Shown here in pieces: positions 1-10,700 of a DNA stretch of 64,000 bases. This DNA comes from an uncultured Clostridia bacterium (GTDB taxonomy: Bacteria > Bacillota > Clostridia > Oscillospirales > Oscillospiraceae). Each line of letters begins with the position of its first letter. Position 1 is the stretch's first letter. The stretch is taken from contig CAMCNO010000007.1 of NCBI GenBank assembly GCA_945876285.1, positions 1 through 64,000 of the forward strand, read 5' to 3'. The position numbers were made by a program, and so were the translations under genes. The notes beneath the pieces were generated by a model. The model made no database searches and was not told where the DNA came from. It worked only from the letters and a program-made list of their open reading frames with translations.

Positions 1-18
1 ATTCCGGCGGACAAGGTC

Positions 19-1869
19 GTGCCCGAATTCACCGTGTTCTCTGTGATCCTCGGTGCATTGCTGGCTGTCCTGTTCGGCGGCGCAAACGCCTACCTGGGCC
101 TGCGCGTCGGCATGACCGTTTCCGCATCCATCCCCGCGGCGGTCATCTCCATGGGCGTCATCCGCTTTATTTTCAAGCGGGACTCCATCCTGGAGAACAA
201 CATGGTCCAGACCATCGGCTCAGCCGGTGAGTCCCTGGCCGCCGGCGCCATTTTCACCATGCCCGCCCTGTTCATGTGGGCCGCTGAAGGCCTGTGCGAC
301 GTGCCCTCCATGGTGGAGATCGGCCTCATTGCCCTGTGCGGCGGCGTACTGGGCGTAATGATGATGATTCCCCTGCGCTCTGCCCTGATCGTCAAGGAGC
401 ACGGCACCCTGGGCTATCCCGAGGGCAAGGCCTGCGCCGAGGTCCTGATGGCCGGCGAGGAGGGCGGCGCCAAGGCCTCCACCGTGTTCTGGGGCCTGGG
501 CATTGCTGCCGCTTATAAGTTCGTGGCCGACGGCCTGAAGCTGTTCCCCAGCGAGGTGGACTACACCATCGACGCCTATAAGGGCTCCGGCTTCGGCGTG
601 GACGTTCTGCCCGCTCTGGCCGGCGTGGGCTACATCTGTGGCCCCCGCATTTCCTCCTACATGTTCGCGGGCAGCACCATCGCCTGGTTCGTGCTGATGC
701 CCATGATCGCCCTGTTCGGCAGCGACCTGGTCATCTATCCCGCCACCGCCAGTGTGGCCGAGCTGTGGGCTGATGGCGGCACCTGGGCCCTGTGGAGCAA
801 GTTCATCCGCTACATCGGCGCCGGCGCCTTAGCTGCCGGCGGCATCATCAGCCTGATCAAGTCCCTGCCCATGATCGTCCGCACCTTCGTGGCGGCCTTC
901 AAGGATTACGGCAAGGGCAGCGCCGGCGTGCTGCGCACGGAACAGGACATCTCCATGAAGGTGGTCCTGGTGGTCTGCCTGGCCATCGCCGTGTTCATGT
1001 GGCTGTTCCCCACCATCCCCGTCAGCCTGGTAGGCGCTCTGATCATCCTGATCTTCGGATTCTTCTTTGCAACCGTTTCCTCCCGTATGGTGGGCCTGAT
1101 TGGCTCCTCCAATAACCCCGTTTCCGGTATGGCCATCGCCACATTGCTGATCGCCACCATCCTCCTGAAGGCCACCGGCTCCGCCGGCGCTTCCGGCATG
1201 GTGGGCGCCATCGCCATCGGTTCCGTCATCTGCATCATCGCCGCTATGGCAGGCGATACCTCTCAGGACCTGAAGACCGGCTTCCTGCTGGGCGCCACCC
1301 CCAAGAAGCAGCAGTACGGTGAACTGATCGGCGTCTGTGTCTCCGCTGTGGCCATCGGCGCCATTCTGTACCTGCTGAACGCCGCCTGGGGCTTTGGCTC
1401 CGAGGAGCTGGGCGCTCCCCAGGCCATGATGATGAAGATGGTCATTGAGGGCGTCATGGGCGGCGAGATGCCCTGGGCGCTGGTGTTCACCGGTGTGTTC
1501 ATCGCCGTGGCCATCGAGATCCTGGGCCTGCCTGTTCTGCCCGTGGCCATCGGCATCTACCTGCCCATTCACCTGAACGCCGGCATTATGCTGGGCGGTC
1601 TGGTGCGGCTGTTCGTGGAGAAGCGCAAGTACGCCTCTGAGAAGGAGAAGAACGACAGCATCCAGTCCGGTATCCTGTACACCTCCGGCATGATCGCCGG
1701 TGAGGGCGTGGTGGGCATCTTGCTGGCTGTCTTTGCTGTTCTGAACATCAACACCGATATCTCCGGCATCATTAACCTGGGCAATATCGGCGGCCTGGCG
1801 TTCTTTGCTCTGCTGCTGCTGACCATCGTCTTCTTCTGCAACAAGGGCCGGAAAGCCGCAAAAAATTGA
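19..1869 (+). CDS. OPT-family oligopeptide transporter, multi-pass membrane protein
   Basis: 616-aa ORF, many hydrophobic helices; OPT-like segments (GGANAYLGLRVGMTVSASIPAAVISMG, SSNNPVSGMAIATLL, AGDTSQDLKTGFLLGATPKKQQ). The true start may lie before the window. Confidence 0.9.
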   Translation: MPEFTVFSVILGALLAVLFGGANAYLGLRVGMTVSASIPAAVISMGVIRFIFKRDSILENNMVQTIGSAGESLAAGAIFTMPALFMWAAEGLCDVPSMVEIGLIALCGGVLGVMMMIPLRSALIVKEHGTLGYPEGKACAEVLMAGEEGGAKASTVFWGLGIAAAYKFVADGLKLFPSEVDYTIDAYKGSGFGVDVLPALAGVGYICGPRISSYMFAGSTIAWFVLMPMIALFGSDLVIYPATASVAELWADGGTWALWSKFIRYIGAGALAAGGIISLIKSLPMIVRTFVAAFKDYGKGSAGVLRTEQDISMKVVLVVCLAIAVFMWLFPTIPVSLVGALIILIFGFFFATVSSRMVGLIGSSNNPVSGMAIATLLIATILLKATGSAGASGMVGAIAIGSVICIIAAMAGDTSQDLKTGFLLGATPKKQQYGELIGVCVSAVAIGAILYLLNAAWGFGSEELGAPQAMMMKMVIEGVMGGEMPWALVFTGVFIAVAIEILGLPVLPVAIGIYLPIHLNAGIMLGGLVRLFVEKRKYASEKEKNDSIQSGILYTSGMIAGEGVVGILLAVFAVLNINTDISGIINLGNIGGLAFFALLLLTIVFFCNKGRKAAKN

Positions 1870-1892
1870 TGGAATATTCGTTGTAAAATGAC

Positions 1893-1932
1893 AAACTGGG
1901 CTATATACTATGTGGTATATAGCCCAGTTTTT
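1893..1932 (+). terminator. Rho-independent terminator after the OPT gene
   Basis: AACTGGGCTATATAC-tatgtg-GTATATAGCCCAGTT followed by Ts. Confidence 0.75.
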
Positions 1933-1946
1933 ACAGGAGGGCCGTC

Positions 1947-2300
1947 ATGGCAAAAAAACAGGAAAACTATTTGGAGTTTATCCCGGCCATCTCTGAGAAA
2001 AACAGCTGGGACAAGGATGAAACCGGCAAAGTCACCATCCACATGGTCCACCGGGGCTTTTACGCCTGGATCGCCCAGAAATTCTTCCACCGCCCCCGGG
2101 TCAGCCACATCGACCTGGATACCATGGGCAGCTTCATCTTCCCCCTGATCGACGGCAAGCGGACGGTGGGCGACATCGCGGAGCTGGTGAAGGCGGAGTT
2201 CGGCAAGGACGCCGAGCCGCTGTACGAACGGCTGGCGAAGTATATGCAGATCCTGCGGAACAACGGCTTCATCTACTACGCCGGAAAGGACAGAGCATGA
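1947..2300 (+). CDS. PqqD-family protein
   Basis: 117 aa; PqqD-like pattern (LDTMGSFIFPLIDGKRTVGDIAELVKAEFG...LYERLAKYMQILRNNGFI); RBS ggaggg. Confidence 0.8.
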   Translation: MAKKQENYLEFIPAISEKNSWDKDETGKVTIHMVHRGFYAWIAQKFFHRPRVSHIDLDTMGSFIFPLIDGKRTVGDIAELVKAEFGKDAEPLYERLAKYMQILRNNGFIYYAGKDRA

Positions 2301-2641
2301 GCACGGGACAGATCATTCTGGACATTGCCCTGTTTGCCGTGGCGGGTGCCATTCTCTATGCCTGGGGCCTGAAAAAATCCCTGGACCAGCGGGAGGATCT
2401 GCAGCGGAGCCTGATGAGCGCCTGCGGCAGCCGGGTGGTCAGGCACCTGAAAAAGCACGGGACCGTTACAAAAGCGGAGGTCGCGGCGCTGGTGGACGGC
2501 TTGACAGTGGGGCCCTTCTGGTCCCGTCATAAGGTCCGGGTGCGGGACGGCAAAAAGGTCTCCGGTCAGGTCGTTGAGTTCCTGCTGGACCAGCAGTATA
2601 TCGAGCCTATTGACGGCGAAAGCTACCGCCTGAAGAAATAA
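2297..2641 (+). CDS. Hypothetical protein, N-terminal TM helix and winged-helix-like C-terminus
   Basis: 114 aa, ATGA overlap with the PqqD-like gene. Confidence 0.6.
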   Translation: MSTGQIILDIALFAVAGAILYAWGLKKSLDQREDLQRSLMSACGSRVVRHLKKHGTVTKAEVAALVDGLTVGPFWSRHKVRVRDGKKVSGQVVEFLLDQQYIEPIDGESYRLKK

Positions 2642-2665
2642 ATCACCTGTAAAGGAGCAAGTACC

Positions 2666-4105
2666 ATGTCGATTTTGGAACATCTGGAGCCCAAGGGCAT
2701 ATTCCGCTTTTTTGAAGAGCTGTGCGCCATTCCCCACGGCTCCGGCAATACCAAGGCCGCCAGCGACTGGCTGATGGCCTTCGCTCGGGAGCGGGGGCTG
2801 GAGGCCTATCAGGACCGGCTGAACAATGTCATCATCATCAAGGAGGCCACTCCCGGCTATGAGAACGCGGAGCCGGTCATCCTCCAGGGCCATATGGACA
2901 TGGTCTGTGAAAAGGCCCCCGACTGCGCCAAGGATATGGACAGGGATGGGCTGGACCTGGCGGTGGAAGGTGATACTGTCTATGCCAAAGGCACTACCCT
3001 GGGCGGCGATGACGGTATCGCTGTGGCCATGGCTTTGGCCATTCTGGACGCGGAGGACATTCCCCACCCCCGGCTGGAGGCTGTCTTTACCGTGGATGAG
3101 GAGATCGGTATGCTGGGCGCCGTGGGCATGGAGGACGTGTCCATGCTCCATGGCCGCAAAATGCTGAACCTGGACTCCGAGGTAGAGGGCGTCTTTACCG
3201 TCAGCTGCGCTGGCGGCAACCTGACCAAATGTACTCTGCCCGTCTGCCGGGAAGATTTTGGCGGAGAGCCCCTCACCGTCACCGTGGGCGGCCTGCGGGG
3301 CGGTCATTCCGGCGTGGAGATCGACAAGGGTCTGGGCAACGCCTGTATGCTGCTGGGCCGTGTCCTGAATGCCTGCGGTCTGGAAAGCGAGCTGCGCCTG
3401 ATCTCCGCTGACGGCGGACTGAAAGACAATGCCATTCCCCGGGAGGCTATGGCTGTGATATCCGCTGCGGATAGCCAGACTGTAAAAGCTGTCTGCGCCC
3501 GGCTGGATGCGGAGCTAAAAAATGAGTACCGAACCACGGACCCGGCGGTGTTCGTCTCCGTTACTGACGGCGGCGTCGGTTTACCCATGGACGAAGATTC
3601 CTCCCGCCGCATTCTGGCCTTTCTCACCTGTGCTCCCAACGGCATCCAGACCATGAGCGCCGACATGCCCGGCCTGGTGCAGACCTCCTTGAATCTTGGC
3701 ATTCTGACCACGGCGGACAGCGAGGTAAATGCCTCCTTCTGCGTCCGCAGCAGCGTGGACAGCCAGAAGCAGATGCTGGTGGAGCGGCTGGTTTGTCTGA
3801 CAGAGGTCATGGGCGGCACTGTGGAGGTCTTCGGTGACTATTCCGGCTGGGAGTACCGCCCCGACTCTCCCCTGCGGGATTTGCTGGTGGAGGTCTTTAC
3901 AGAGCAATACGGCCACGCGCCCAAGATCGAGGCCATCCACGCCGGTGTGGAGTGCGGTATTTTCGCAGGAAAGCTCCCCGGACTGGACTGCGTCTCCATG
4001 GGCCCGGACCTGACGGAGATCCACACCTGCCGGGAGCGGTTGCACATCGCCTCCGTACAACGCCTGTGGACCATGGTGCTGGAGACCTTAAAGCGCATGA
4101 AATGA
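2666..4105 (+). CDS. pepD: Aminoacyl-histidine dipeptidase (M20 family, PepD type)
   Basis: 479 aa; LQGHMDMVCEKAPD, GTTLGGDDGIAVAMALAIL, TVDEEIGMLGA, GGLRGGHSG, HAGVECGIFAGKLPGLDCVSMGPDLTEIHTCRERLHI. Confidence 0.92.
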   Translation: MSILEHLEPKGIFRFFEELCAIPHGSGNTKAASDWLMAFARERGLEAYQDRLNNVIIIKEATPGYENAEPVILQGHMDMVCEKAPDCAKDMDRDGLDLAVEGDTVYAKGTTLGGDDGIAVAMALAILDAEDIPHPRLEAVFTVDEEIGMLGAVGMEDVSMLHGRKMLNLDSEVEGVFTVSCAGGNLTKCTLPVCREDFGGEPLTVTVGGLRGGHSGVEIDKGLGNACMLLGRVLNACGLESELRLISADGGLKDNAIPREAMAVISAADSQTVKAVCARLDAELKNEYRTTDPAVFVSVTDGGVGLPMDEDSSRRILAFLTCAPNGIQTMSADMPGLVQTSLNLGILTTADSEVNASFCVRSSVDSQKQMLVERLVCLTEVMGGTVEVFGDYSGWEYRPDSPLRDLLVEVFTEQYGHAPKIEAIHAGVECGIFAGKLPGLDCVSMGPDLTEIHTCRERLHIASVQRLWTMVLETLKRMK

Positions 4106-4215
4106 CAAAAACAATGATGCCGCAGGCGGAAAAGACCTGATTCCGTGATATCGGGAAGATGCCTTGCGTTTGATTGAACAATATTCAAATTGTCCATGCT
4201 TTGCACTAAGAGAAG

Positions 4216-4247
4216 CCCTAGAACCTCAAAGGTTCTGGGGTTTTTCT
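4216..4247 (+). terminator. Rho-independent terminator downstream of pepD
   Basis: CCCTAGAACC-tcaaa-GGTTCTGGGG-TTTTT. Confidence 0.7.
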
Positions 4248-4372
4248 TGTGTTTTCAACGGGTCTAGGCCTTTTAACAATGTTTCGATTATCGTACTAAT
4301 GTTTTATAGTGCATACTCATGTGCAATCAAAAATACAAAAATTGCACACGGATTTGCACACAAAAAACCGGG

Positions 4373-4540
4373 TTATTCCGGCTTCATCAGGTCTTCAAAA
4401 TAGCTGTCTATCAGCTGGTCGTACTCAGCTTCTTTCTCTTTGATTGTATGCTGGTACGTTGTTTTCAGCATATTGTTCGTGGCGTGTCCCATACGCTTCA
4501 TGCTGTACTTATCAGGGATTCCTGATGCAAGCATCCTTCA
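4373..4540 (-). pseudogene. Tyrosine recombinase/phage integrase, C-terminal fragment
   Basis: Minus-strand translation reads ...ASGIPDKYSMKRMGHATNNMLKTTYQHTIKEKEAEYDQLIDSYFEDLMKPE*, i.e. the integrase C-terminal MGH...Y region; upstream part absent. Confidence 0.75.
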
Positions 4541-4578
4541 TGTGCTATACCCCGAGTTTGCCACTTATGAAATGCGTA

Positions 4579-4610
4579 ACCCCAAGCCCGTCAAGGGCTT
4601 GGGGTATTTT
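4579..4610 (+). terminator. Terminator-like hairpin
   Basis: CCCCAAGCCC-gtcaa-GGGCTTGGGG-TATTTT. Confidence 0.5.
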
Positions 4611-4636
4611 ATGGCATAATTTTTTGTGCCTACAGA

Positions 4637-5045
4637 TCAGGACACGGTGGCAGAAGCCTTGAGGGCACGGAGGTCTCCACGCGTGAAGAGCTTGTAGGGG
4701 ATGGAGATACCGAAAGCCCGGAGAATCAGGGCAAGGTCATCAGGACAGGTATTGAGGATGCGGTAATAGTCACCCGGCAGCCTGTCTGACTGCCAACCGT
4801 TTAAGGCTTTAGCCAGGCGATTTCCTGGCAAACCATAAGACCAGTTGAGGTCCGTGTTGTCAGAAGATGGCAGCACGGATGTTATTTTGTGCTGCATCAC
4901 CCGCATCATGGTCAGGGCCATAAAGCAGATCACCAGATGTGCCTGAATGTGCTCTGGAGTATGAACATATACCGGTCGGGTTTCCAGGGTGCTTTTCATC
5001 TCCCGGAACGGAAATGCTCCGAAGAGGGTTTTCTGAACTCTGAAA
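4637..5045 (-). pseudogene. Truncated IS transposase (DDE type, C-terminal part)
   Basis: ETRPVYVHTPEHIQAHLVICFMALTMMRVMQ resembles the C-terminal region of IS4/IS1634-type transposases; no catalytic core; ORF start runs into the neighbouring gene. Confidence 0.6.
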
Positions 5046-5048
5046 ATG

Positions 5049-5897
5049 TTACTGGATCTCCACCAGCTCAATGTGGAAGTTCAGTTCCTTGCCTGCCAGT
5101 TCATGGTTGGCGTCAAAGGTAATGGTCATATCATCACGGGCGGACACTTTGACCGGAATGGGCTGGCCGGCATTGGTGGACAGGACGACGTCCTCGCCCA
5201 CCTGCAGATCCTCGCAGCCGGGCATCTGGCTGATTTCCACGGTGAAGATGGCGCGGGGATCAGGGTAACCGTAGGCCTCGTCGGGGGTCAGGTGAATGTC
5301 GACACTCTGCCCAACCTCCATGTTGGCAACAGCTGCATCGTAGCCGCGGATCATCATGCCCACGCCGCAGATGAACTCCAGCGGTTCGCCGCGGTCATAC
5401 GAGGAGTCAAAGACCGTGCCGTCATTCAGCGTGCCGCGGTAATGGGTCCTGCAGAGTCTGCCCACATTGGGGCCCTCGATGGCGGGCGCGGAGTGGCAGC
5501 CACCGCCGCATCCGCCGCAGCCACCGCCGCAATGACTGCCGCAGCCCTCTTCCTCGTCATGGTCGTGGTGATGGTCGCAGTTGACACCGGCGGATTCCAG
5601 CTCGCCGCTCAAATAGGCGCTGACCGCTGCGTCTGCGTCGCCCGCTGCACCGGAGCAGATCTCAATGCCGGCGCCAGCCAGCGCGGCCTGGGCGCCGCTG
5701 CCGATGCCGCCGCACAGAAGGACGTTCACAGAGAGATCGGCCAGAAAGTCTGCCAGAGCCTCATGACCGCTGCCGTTGGTGGGAATGATCTCACTGGAGA
5801 CAACCTGACCGGCCTCGACCTCGTACAGTTTGAAGCTCTCGGTGTGGCCGAAGTGCTGGAAGACTTCGCCGTTTTCATAAGTAACTGCTATTTTCAT
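5049..5897 (-). CDS. NifX/NifB-C-like domain, Cys/His/Gly-rich linker and FKBP (SlyD-like) peptidyl-prolyl isomerase fusion
   Basis: 282 aa: N-term MKIAVTYENGEVFQHFGHTESFKLYEV...VNVLLCGGIGSGAQAAL; linker CDHHHDHDEEEGCGSHCGGGCGGCGGGCH; C-term HYRGTLNDGTVFDSSYDRGEPLEFICGVGMMIRGYDAAVANMEVGQSVDIHLTPDEAYGYPDPRAIF. Confidence 0.85.
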   Translation of the reverse strand: MKIAVTYENGEVFQHFGHTESFKLYEVEAGQVVSSEIIPTNGSGHEALADFLADLSVNVLLCGGIGSGAQAALAGAGIEICSGAAGDADAAVSAYLSGELESAGVNCDHHHDHDEEEGCGSHCGGGCGGCGGGCHSAPAIEGPNVGRLCRTHYRGTLNDGTVFDSSYDRGEPLEFICGVGMMIRGYDAAVANMEVGQSVDIHLTPDEAYGYPDPRAIFTVEISQMPGCEDLQVGEDVVLSTNAGQPIPVKVSARDDMTITFDANHELAGKELNFHIELVEIQ

Positions 5898-5950
5898 GGA
5901 TACTTTCCTCCATTCTGTATTTCCACGAAGGATTGTACTCTAAAAAAGGG

Positions 5951-5986
5951 AAAATGGCAACTGTTGAAATGAAACAGTTGCCATTA
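5951..5986 (-). terminator. Terminator for the minus-strand gene 5993-6223
   Basis: ATGGCAACTGTT-gaaatga-AACAGTTGCCAT; on the minus strand followed by TTTTCCCTTTTTT. Confidence 0.6.
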
Positions 5987-5992
5987 TGAAGA

Positions 5993-6223
5993 TCAGATAA
6001 GTTGTCCCATCTGCCACTGCCAAAGCTCGGCAGAGCAAACAGCCTCCGACTGATCCCAGGCAGGACAGCCTGTGGTATGATTTCGAATTGCCTCTGCTAC
6101 CGTCTCCGGGTCTTCATACCCCGGGGTCCACAGGGTGGGATCCTCCCCGAACAGGAAGTAATAGTTCTCATCGGCGCCTTCAATGATTTTCAGAAGGCCA
6201 ATGGAAGAGCGGAAAAACCACAT
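5993..6223 (-). CDS. Hypothetical small protein
   Basis: 76-aa ORF, downstream terminator, RBS-like gaggtgttttt upstream. Confidence 0.5.
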   Translation of the reverse strand: MWFFRSSIGLLKIIEGADENYYFLFGEDPTLWTPGYEDPETVAEAIRNHTTGCPAWDQSEAVCSAELWQWQMGQLI

Positions 6224-6269
6224 AAAAACACCTCCTCTTGGAATCGCAGCATAAGCTTTGCCCTCGGAA

Positions 6270-7055
6270 TCAAGCTTTCACTAAAACCAGCCAGAAAACC
6301 GCAATGACCACCAGCTTTACGCCAATGGGCCAGCCCATATTCTTGGATTTCAGGATACCAATGGTCGCCGCCAGCGCAAAGACGAAGAACAGCAGCTTTG
6401 CCAGACCGCCATTCATCACGATGGCGTATGCGGCAGGGCCAAGGGCCTTGTACAGGAACACCAGCCCTGCAATGACAGCAACGACGATCAGAAGGGGCTT
6501 GAGCTTCACGTTCCGGAAGAAGCCGAAGCTGCCCCGGCGAATCAGATAGATGATGCCGAACAGGGCTGCCGCGCCCAGCGCGATGGGCAGCAGGCCGGAG
6601 ACCAGGCCGGAAACCAGGCGGGAGACCGTCCGCAGACCGCCCTTGGAGAGGAACATCAGCAGGGCGATGACGAGGATGATCAGCAGGAGGTGATCCTTGA
6701 TCCAGGGGAACAGCGAAACGGAGGGGAGATCAAAGCCGATGGGGTTGGGCCGGGGGTCGGGGTCAGGGTCGTCATCGTCATCATCAAAAATGGGGTCGGG
6801 GTCAGGGGTGCGCGGCTTTTTGATGACTTCCGGGAAGTACCTGATCAGCAGCGTTCTGGAATACGCCGCTGCATGCTCAATGTCATTGTCCAGAATGTTG
6901 TTGCCCTTCTGATCCAGAACAATGATATCGCCTCTCCAGCGAATGTACGCACGCAGTTGTTCTTCAAACTCCACAGAGCCGGCGTAATACCGCTTCGTCT
7001 GGGGCCAGTCGCGGAACATCATTCGAATGGCCTCCAGCTTTTTCACACGTGCCAT
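6270..7055 (-). CDS. Hypothetical membrane protein with DP/DD-rich linker
   Basis: 261 aa; soluble N-terminus, linker PRTPDPDPIFDDDDDDPDPDPRPNP, several C-terminal TM helices. Confidence 0.7.
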   Translation of the reverse strand: MARVKKLEAIRMMFRDWPQTKRYYAGSVEFEEQLRAYIRWRGDIIVLDQKGNNILDNDIEHAAAYSRTLLIRYFPEVIKKPRTPDPDPIFDDDDDDPDPDPRPNPIGFDLPSVSLFPWIKDHLLLIILVIALLMFLSKGGLRTVSRLVSGLVSGLLPIALGAAALFGIIYLIRRGSFGFFRNVKLKPLLIVVAVIAGLVFLYKALGPAAYAIVMNGGLAKLLFFVFALAATIGILKSKNMGWPIGVKLVVIAVFWLVLVKA

Positions 7056-7280
7056 GGGCTGTATTCTCCTTATTTCGACTGTAATCGCTATGTATCCATA
7101 GATTACCCGAGTTTTACAGAAGTTGTCAATATGTTATTCATGGAATGAACCCGATTGCCAAGGAGGGAGGATGATCCTGAGGTCAGCAACAATTATATGG
7201 TAAAGAAAAAAGTATGGATTGAAATGCCTTTGAAGTCATAGTAAAATGTTTGCAACAGCAAAGAGAAAGGGAGAGCTGCC

Positions 7281-7745
7281 ATGGATTTGCGTTTAGAGAA
7301 TTTATTATTTGATTGCAGTTTGGAAAGACCGAAACGGAACATAGAATCCAGTGAGAAATCGAAATTTCCGGGTATGGAGCAGGTTAAAGACGCACTGGAT
7401 CAAGCGTACCCTAACAGAGTTAAACTTACAGGTTCCAAGTTTACAATAGCGGATACGAATACAGATACGAATAAAAAGAAAACAGAACACATAATTGACA
7501 CACGATACAGAGACAGTAAGGATCCGTCCTTTACAAAAGCTGACAAAAACGCGGAAGTGGCTATCGGTATCTATAAAGATAAAAGTGACGATAGTAAGTA
7601 TGTTATAATAAAAGTCCTCAACCCTAAAAGTGGCGGAAAGTATACCGTTACCAAAAATGAAGCAACAAACATATGGGAAAATCTTTCTGAAAGTGATGCT
7701 GTTCAAAAAATTGTTGATATCATGAAAGCTCAGGTGGAGGGATAA
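7281..7745 (+). CDS. Hypothetical protein, upstream partner of the PLD/helicase gene
   Basis: 154 aa, lower GC than surroundings; stop directly abuts the ATG at 7746; TTGAAA-N17-TAAAAT upstream. Confidence 0.65.
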   Translation: MDLRLENLLFDCSLERPKRNIESSEKSKFPGMEQVKDALDQAYPNRVKLTGSKFTIADTNTDTNKKKTEHIIDTRYRDSKDPSFTKADKNAEVAIGIYKDKSDDSKYVIIKVLNPKSGGKYTVTKNEATNIWENLSESDAVQKIVDIMKAQVEG

Positions 7746-10700
7746 ATGACGATGGCAACCAATGAAAACTCATTTTTTGAGCGCCTGTTTGCGGGAAAAG
7801 AAGTGCTCTGGGCCCTTCACACCACCTATACATGTGAGCTGGGCTATGTGCAGTCCCTGTTGGCAACGCAGTATGCCTGCGAGACAGAGAAGGCTGCAAA
7901 ATACGTGGATAACCATGATACCGCTGTTTTCTATCACTCCAGCGATACGAGCCCCGGGTTGACCGGAAAATGGGTCGGCAACGGTTTTCCGGGGGATGCC
8001 GCCCAGGCGATGGTGTTTCCCGTGACAGGAGACCGCACCTTCCATGCCAAGATCTCGCTGGTTTGTTATAAGGACGCAAATGACCAGACACGATACCGCC
8101 TGGCCGTGTACAGCAAGAATCTGCAGTTTGATGATAACTGCGCCGAGATTGCACTGCTGTTTGACCTGATGGAATCAGAGCGGGAAAACGATATCGCTAA
8201 ACAAAATGCGCGGAATCTGCAAAACTATCTGGGATTCATTTGCGAGAATGCCAGCGACGAGGGAAAAACATGGCTGAAAGACCATAAGCTGCCTGACAGC
8301 CTTCCCAAATCATTTACTCTGGAAAGCGAATTCTCCGGAAAAGAGGCGGAGCTGCACTTTGGCGGCTTCGGAAAACTATCCTTGTCTGAACGCATGGACC
8401 TGGCAGGTGCGGATGCAGGCAGTATGGTACTTACGCCGCCGGAGTTTCTTCGGGGCACCGCTGCGGCCACATATTTCTCGCAGGGAGGAGCGGGTGCGGG
8501 GCGGCTGTATGATTTGGATTCGACAAAGGAACCGGGCCTGAAAAATGCATCCGGTGCTTCGATTTCCTCCAGTCATATCAAATTGTATCTGCTGAAGCAT
8601 GGCGAGCAATACACACTGTGGACAGGCAGTGCCAACGCCACGGCCCATGGCATCGGCTGGGATTTCTTCAACAAAAAAGCCTGCCCGGAAAACGCCAGTG
8701 TGGAATGCCTGGTGAAGTTTACCCTGGATAAAGCAGAATTTGTTGCTTTGCGGCAGCAGATCGGGCAGTATTACAAGTGTTTTGATGATTTTAAGAATGA
8801 AGAGGGGAGCTTTAAACCGGAACCGGACAGATTTGGAGCATGGGTGGTCTCCCACTACAAGGTTGTGAAGCTGCAATATCTAGATGCCTATAACCAATGT
8901 ATCAGTTCCAATAATACTTGGTCTAAAGCGGCAAAAATACAGGTTACATTGGGAGCTGAGAATCCAGACGGCGTTTCTACATTTTCTGGAAACGTTTCAA
9001 AACAGCCATGTTGGTATCCGGCAGAATACAGTGATCGTGATTACAAACCTGTTATTTCCCAAAAAGAAGTGAATAAGATTGCCAAACTGAAAAGCCCTGT
9101 TACAATACAGTGGCGTTTTGGCCAAAGAAATTTTAAACCCAGTCGGGGCATCCTGATCTTTGGCGAAGGCGGTTATGCGATGCCGATTCCTGCTAAGTTG
9201 CTGGAGAATATCCCAAAGGAGGAGGTAAAGGCCACCAAGAAGCGGGACACACGGCTGTCCACCATGCTGATGAATGACCCTCTGCCGGAGGAGTTGGTCG
9301 ATCCAAAGCTGAAAGCGGATCAGAAATTAGTGCAATATTATAATTTGCTGGCAAAGGGAACAAAACTCCAGCCGGTAAACCAGCAGGAGGGAGCAGATAC
9401 CGCTGCTGCAGCGAATGGTCAGGCATCTGCAGGAGCGGCAATCTCCCATGCAACGCTGCCGGATAAAGCGGACCTTTCGCAAACGCCGATGCCTTTCCAG
9501 AAGAAAGCTGCCGAACGCTTGGTAGAACTCCTGAAAAAGCGTTCCCGCGTCTTCCTGGCGGATGAGGCGGGGCTGGGTAAAACCTATTCCGCCGCAGCTA
9601 CGGTCTGCAAGCTGGCGGAAGCGCAGTGGATTGCGCAAAGCGAGCCAAGCCCCTTTATTGCCATCTATGTGGCGCCCAACAGGACCGTGCTGGAGAAATG
9701 CGCCGATGATTTTATAAAGAAAATCAAAGAGACGCCGCTGTTGAAATTTGATCAGCAGGAAAGCATCGAGTATGTTGACGCAGACCGTTTGACGAAGGCT
9801 GAGCTCCAGATGAAGGCTGAGCCCCAGAAGTATTCCGGAAAGACCATTGTGCTCCTTGCCGTTTCCGCGGAATGTGCATTGGGGAATGCAATTGCCGCAG
9901 AGGAACTTCATGCGATTCATCAGAAACAAAACTGTGAACAGAGAATGGATTATACCAGATGGTTCCTTAAGGAGTACAAGCCGGGCATTGTCATCTGGGA
10001 CGAGTATCACCGTTACGGCACAAAATTAAAGGACGGCAATAAAAAGGACGGCGAAAACGCCTTTTTCACCTGGGAAAAGGACAGCCATGACCCTCAAAAA
10101 TCCGAAAAGCCCATGAAGGCTCTGTTTATCTCCGCTACGCCATACCCCACCAATGTCTCCGGAAAAGAAAATCAGAAGGCACTGGACGATCTTTACGCGG
10201 CCAGCGAAAGGGATGAGCTGGAACCGTTACCCTCCTTCGAGAATGATTTTGCCGAACTGTTCTGCGGCGGGTGGAGCGACCACTCGATGCCGGAAGAACA
10301 ATTGATAGCGGCCTATCAAGCGTATATGGATAAACCAGAAAATGGCACAAAAACAGCCTTGCAGACGCTGCTGCAGGAAGGAATGGTCCGCAATGAGCGC
10401 ACCCGCCTGCAGGGTGAAATCGAGCGTTATCAGCGGCTGGATCCGCCCGCAGCGCTTTACACATCCGAGTATGAAGCGCCGCTGTGCAATACCCGCAAAC
10501 AATGTGTGGCGTTGAAAGAGGCGCACTATCCGGTTGGCGCATTGACATGGAGCCTCAGCCTGCCCTGGGTGCTGTCGTTTCCCACTGACCGGGGAAAGGT
10601 AACGCGCGAATTAAAAACGATCTTGGATACAAGGGGAGCCATTTCCTGCAAGAAAAGGAACGAAACTGCTCAAAAAGTATCTGAAAATGATGTGTATGAC

